This document shows, piece after piece, positions 61,454 through 64,000 of a stretch of DNA of 64,000 nt. The position numbers and the translations under genes are program-made. This DNA comes from DASVTR01 sp036382855 (GTDB lineage: Bacteria > Acidobacteriota > Blastocatellia > Pyrinomonadales > Pyrinomonadaceae). Each line of letters starts with the position of its first letter. Position 1 is the first letter of the stretch. The stretch covers positions 76,403 to 140,402 of the forward strand of contig DASVPO010000025.1 in NCBI GenBank assembly GCA_036382855.1. The letters run 5' to 3'. Under the pieces are notes generated by a model. That model was not told the DNA's origin, did not search any database, and saw nothing but the letters and a program-made list of their open reading frames with translations.

Positions 61454-64000
61454 TTAGAACTGGAACTTCAGACCAAGACGCAGAGCCGACGGGAACTGGA
61501 AGATCGTGCCGGAACCGTAGAACGGATTGCGGAACTGATTTGCCGGAACGTTCGCCACGCCGGGGATGCCGGAGTTGATGGAGAACGTCTCGTCCAGACG
61601 GATTGCGCGCTGGTTGTTGAAAACGTTGAACCAGTCAACCTGGAAGCGCAACTGGCGATTCTCACCAAACTGAATCGGGTAGTAGGCGTTCAGGTCGAGA
61701 TTGTAGGTCGTCGGCGTGCGTGTGCTGCCGATGCTGTCAACCGTGTTCGGGAAGCCGGGAATGGTCACGTTCACGGCCGGAACGACAGCCGTGCCGCGCG
61801 GAACGCCGAAGCCTTCGTTGTTGCCATAGACTTCGTGCGGGGTCAGCGCGTTGAACGGAATACCACTCTGCGCGCGGAACGATGCGCCAATTAGAAGCTT
61901 GAACGGCGTGCGATAGCTGCCGTCAAACTTGAACTGGTGCGGACGGTCGTTCGGCAAGCGTCCGTAGGTGTTAGCCAGAAGGCTCTGAAGGTCGAACAAG
62001 GAAGTGATGTTCGGGTCAGACTGGCCGTTGTCGTTGCGGAACAAGCCTTCGTAGTTACCGATGAGGCTGGAGAACACGTAGGAAGCGATGAACTGGTAGT
62101 TGTTCGTGAAGCGCTTCGTGGCCGTGAACTCAACCGCGCGGTAATAACGACGAGCGCGACCGAAACACTGCGGAGCGATGCCGGCAGCCGGGTCGCCAGC
62201 GCAAGCCAGACGCTCCGTCAGGCTCTCGCCCGGATTGAAGATGAAGTAGCTGTGACCATCATCGAATGATCCGTCTTCAATGACCGTGCCCTGATGGCGG
62301 TAGATACCGCGGAAACCGATAGCCAGGTCTTTGACGATTTCATACTCGAAACCGGCAGTCGCTTCATTAACGGTCTGCGGCTTGAGGTCAGGATCAATCG
62401 GAGTGGAGGTCGAACCCAGGTTGCCGAAGTTGCCACCGACGCCGACTTGCGCGCCAGCACCGGCATTCAAACGAGTAACGTTGATGTTAACGTCGGTCTG
62501 AGTCGTATCCGAGCCGGCGCGAACGTTGAGATCGAGCGGAATCGGCGTCTCAAGGAAGCGAGCAAAGTTAACGAACACCTTGCCCTTGCCATTACCTGTG
62601 AAGTCCCAGATCAGGCCAACGCGCGGCTGTAGGTTGTCCTTGAAGTTGTTAAGCTTCAGGTACGACTGGTCGCCGCTGCCATAGGACTGCTGGAAATCCC
62701 AGCGCAGACCGAAGTTGAACTGCACGTTACGGCTAATCTTGAAGTCGTCCTGAATGTAGAAGCTCTCGACGTTCGTGTAGGTGTCGCCGGCGGTGGTTTG
62801 CAGGCGGAAGTCGCGAACGCGGGTGCTGGTACGAATCAGGAACGGGTTGGTCGTCAAGCTGCCGATGACCGCCGGATTGGTGGACACGGAGGTCGGGCCG
62901 CCGAGGTTGACGCCCGCATTAATCAAAGCCTGAATGCGGTTCGTCAGCGTTGCCACAGGGCAAACGATGTTCGTGCCCTGAACCTGGCAAACGCCGAAGT
63001 TGTTGGTCACGCGGAAGCCCTGCACGGCGACGTTAACGTCGTCGGCAGTTCCGAAGATGCCGTCAGCGCCGGCATCGAGGAACGAGCGATTCGGCCCGGT
63101 CGAGCGGGTGTTAATCGCGTAGATGTTCTTGTTGTATTCGAAACCATACTTGAAGGTATGGCGTCCGTAGATGTTCTGGAAGCGAGCCTGGACTTCCCAG
63201 CGGTCGCGGTTCTGCTCGGAGAAGAGACCGAAGCCCGGCCCTTCTTCGAAGTTGCGTGCCAGTTCGCCGCCCGCGCCGTTGACGAAATCGCCAAAGCCCG
63301 TGCTGCCGGCGACGACAACGTTGGTGGAGGTCGGCTGCACGCGCGCACCGTTGCGGACAACTGCGAAGTTGTTCAAGAGCAGCGGCACGGTCAGGTCGCT
63401 CGCGGGAAGTGTGTTAGCTCTCTGGAAGTGCAGACCGAAAGCAAACTCACCAATCCACGTCGGGGTGATGGTCGAATTAAGGCGGGCCGTGTAGTTGTGG
63501 CCGCCCGTCTCAATCACGCCGTTGAAAGCGCCCTGGTCATTACCGAAGCCGGAGCCGCCAAAGAGGAAGCCTTCCTGCTTGGTGAAATCACCGAAGGTCG
63601 AGAAGGTGAACGTGTTGTTCTGGTTGATACCCCATGTAATCTTGCCGGAGTAGAACGGCGTCGTGATTTTGTTCTGGACTTCCTGACGGAACGTCTGAGT
63701 CAGGAAGAAATTCTCACGCCGCTGCGGGTTGAACGCGCCGAAGAACCAGAGCTTGTCTTTCTTAATCGGGCCGCCGATGTCGAATCCGGCGTCAATCTCA
63801 GAAAAGCCGTTCGGTGCGGAACCCGTGAACGGGAAGTTCTTGGTCTCACGAACCAAACCCTTGGTCGTGAAATAACCGAAAGCATCACCGCGAAACTCAT
63901 TGCCACCGCTCTTCGTGATGACGTTGAAGATTCCGCCCGTGCTCTTGCCGTATTCAGCGCCATATGCGCCCGTCTTGATTTCCACTTCCTGCACAAACTC
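61454..64000 (-). CDS. Oar-type TonB-dependent receptor (5' end cut by right window edge)
   Basis: 848 residues are visible and the frame stays open to base 64000, so the signal peptide, N-terminal carboxypeptidase-regulatory domain and part of the plug are missing. The visible start, QEVEIKTGAYGAEYGKSTGG then IFNVITKSGGNEFRGDAFGY, is the plug sequence typical of acidobacterial Oar-like receptors. The rest is a strand-rich barrel (FNFGLRWDFQQSYGSGDQSY, QPRVGLIWDFTGNGKGKVFV) ending LRLGLKFQF with a terminal Phe, as outer-membrane barrels do. The ligand is unknown; Oar-like receptors are linked to peptides, polysaccharides or adhesion. Confidence 0.9.
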   Translation of the reverse strand, partial: EFVQEVEIKTGAYGAEYGKSTGGIFNVITKSGGNEFRGDAFGYFTTKGLVRETKNFPFTGSAPNGFSEIDAGFDIGGPIKKDKLWFFGAFNPQRRENFFLTQTFRQEVQNKITTPFYSGKITWGINQNNTFTFSTFGDFTKQEGFLFGGSGFGNDQGAFNGVIETGGHNYTARLNSTITPTWIGEFAFGLHFQRANTLPASDLTVPLLLNNFAVVRNGARVQPTSTNVVVAGSTGFGDFVNGAGGELARNFEEGPGFGLFSEQNRDRWEVQARFQNIYGRHTFKYGFEYNKNIYAINTRSTGPNRSFLDAGADGIFGTADDVNVAVQGFRVTNNFGVCQVQGTNIVCPVATLTNRIQALINAGVNLGGPTSVSTNPAVIGSLTTNPFLIRTSTRVRDFRLQTTAGDTYTNVESFYIQDDFKISRNVQFNFGLRWDFQQSYGSGDQSYLKLNNFKDNLQPRVGLIWDFTGNGKGKVFVNFARFLETPIPLDLNVRAGSDTTQTDVNINVTRLNAGAGAQVGVGGNFGNLGSTSTPIDPDLKPQTVNEATAGFEYEIVKDLAIGFRGIYRHQGTVIEDGSFDDGHSYFIFNPGESLTERLACAGDPAAGIAPQCFGRARRYYRAVEFTATKRFTNNYQFIASYVFSSLIGNYEGLFRNDNGQSDPNITSLFDLQSLLANTYGRLPNDRPHQFKFDGSYRTPFKLLIGASFRAQSGIPFNALTPHEVYGNNEGFGVPRGTAVVPAVNVTIPGFPNTVDSIGSTRTPTTYNLDLNAYYPIQFGENRQLRFQVDWFNVFNNQRAIRLDETFSINSGIPGVANVPANQFRNPFYGSGTIFQFPSALRLGLKFQF

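Overview
The window looks like a chromosomal segment of an acidobacterium, most likely of the class Blastocatellia. This is an inference from gene content: an Oar-type TonB receptor with the acidobacterial plug sequence, carboxypeptidase-regulatory plus TPR exported proteins beside it, futalosine-pathway menaquinone genes (mqnA, mqnC), PilS/PilR with two pilins, and a giant Calx-beta/FG-GAP surface protein. The DNA is GC-rich and densely coding. I found no tRNA, rRNA, CRISPR array, transposase or prophage. The window cuts two genes: a 6-phosphogluconolactonase at the left edge and the TonB receptor at the right edge.

Layout. 0-6.5 kb: sugar and wall metabolism (pgl, mltF, rpiB, a Uma2 nuclease, a 900-residue GH63-like glucosidase, an exported protein). 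6.6-13.9 kb: type IV pilus regulation and structure, with pilS, an inserted four-helix-bundle gene, pilR, two pilins (the first behind a near-perfect sigma-54 promoter) and an O-antigen-ligase-like protein. 14-17.6 kb: ABC-2 exporter, TPR protein and LolA operon. 17.7-24.2 kb: two signalling clusters, one with a multi-PAS kinase, an RsbRD-like protein and a receiver, the other with a kinase-like protein of degenerate ATP domain and a sigma-54 activator. 24.2-26.4 kb: msrA and a Tat-type amidase. 26.5-34.4 kb: one 2510-residue surface protein behind a long structured leader. 34.7-41.9 kb: mqnC/mqnA, a metallothionein, LarA, a cation diffusion facilitator and a trans-sulfuration enzyme. 42-50.4 kb: zinc-ribbon/receiver protein, pilT, thiE, a cytochrome c, a class II amidotransferase, typA, trmL and a cupin. 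50.7-57.7 kb: a GGSK-repeat miniprotein, a pseudopilin/PilP/PilO/PilN-like cluster, three small exported proteins and an FHA-GGDEF cyclase. 58-64 kb: ribA, two paralogous TPR proteins and the TonB receptor.

How it works together. Type IV pilus functions are scattered through the window: the PilS/PilR pair probably drives the pilin genes through sigma-54, PilT is the retraction motor, and the 51-54 kb cluster supplies PilN/O/P-like inner-membrane parts, but no secretin, PilB, PilC or PilM is present. Cell-surface export (LolA, TonB receptor, giant repeat protein, glycosyl ligase) and sensing are the other themes.

The most unusual signal lies between genes. At ten places I see long hairpins whose arms are imperfect tandem repeats of about 6-8 bases. 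One pair of arms encloses a four-helix-bundle gene between pilS and pilR, resembling the intervening sequences of 23S rRNA. Another has become the start of lolA. The other standouts are the GGSK-repeat gene, built from a 12-base minisatellite behind a strong promoter, and the multi-hairpin leader of the giant gene.
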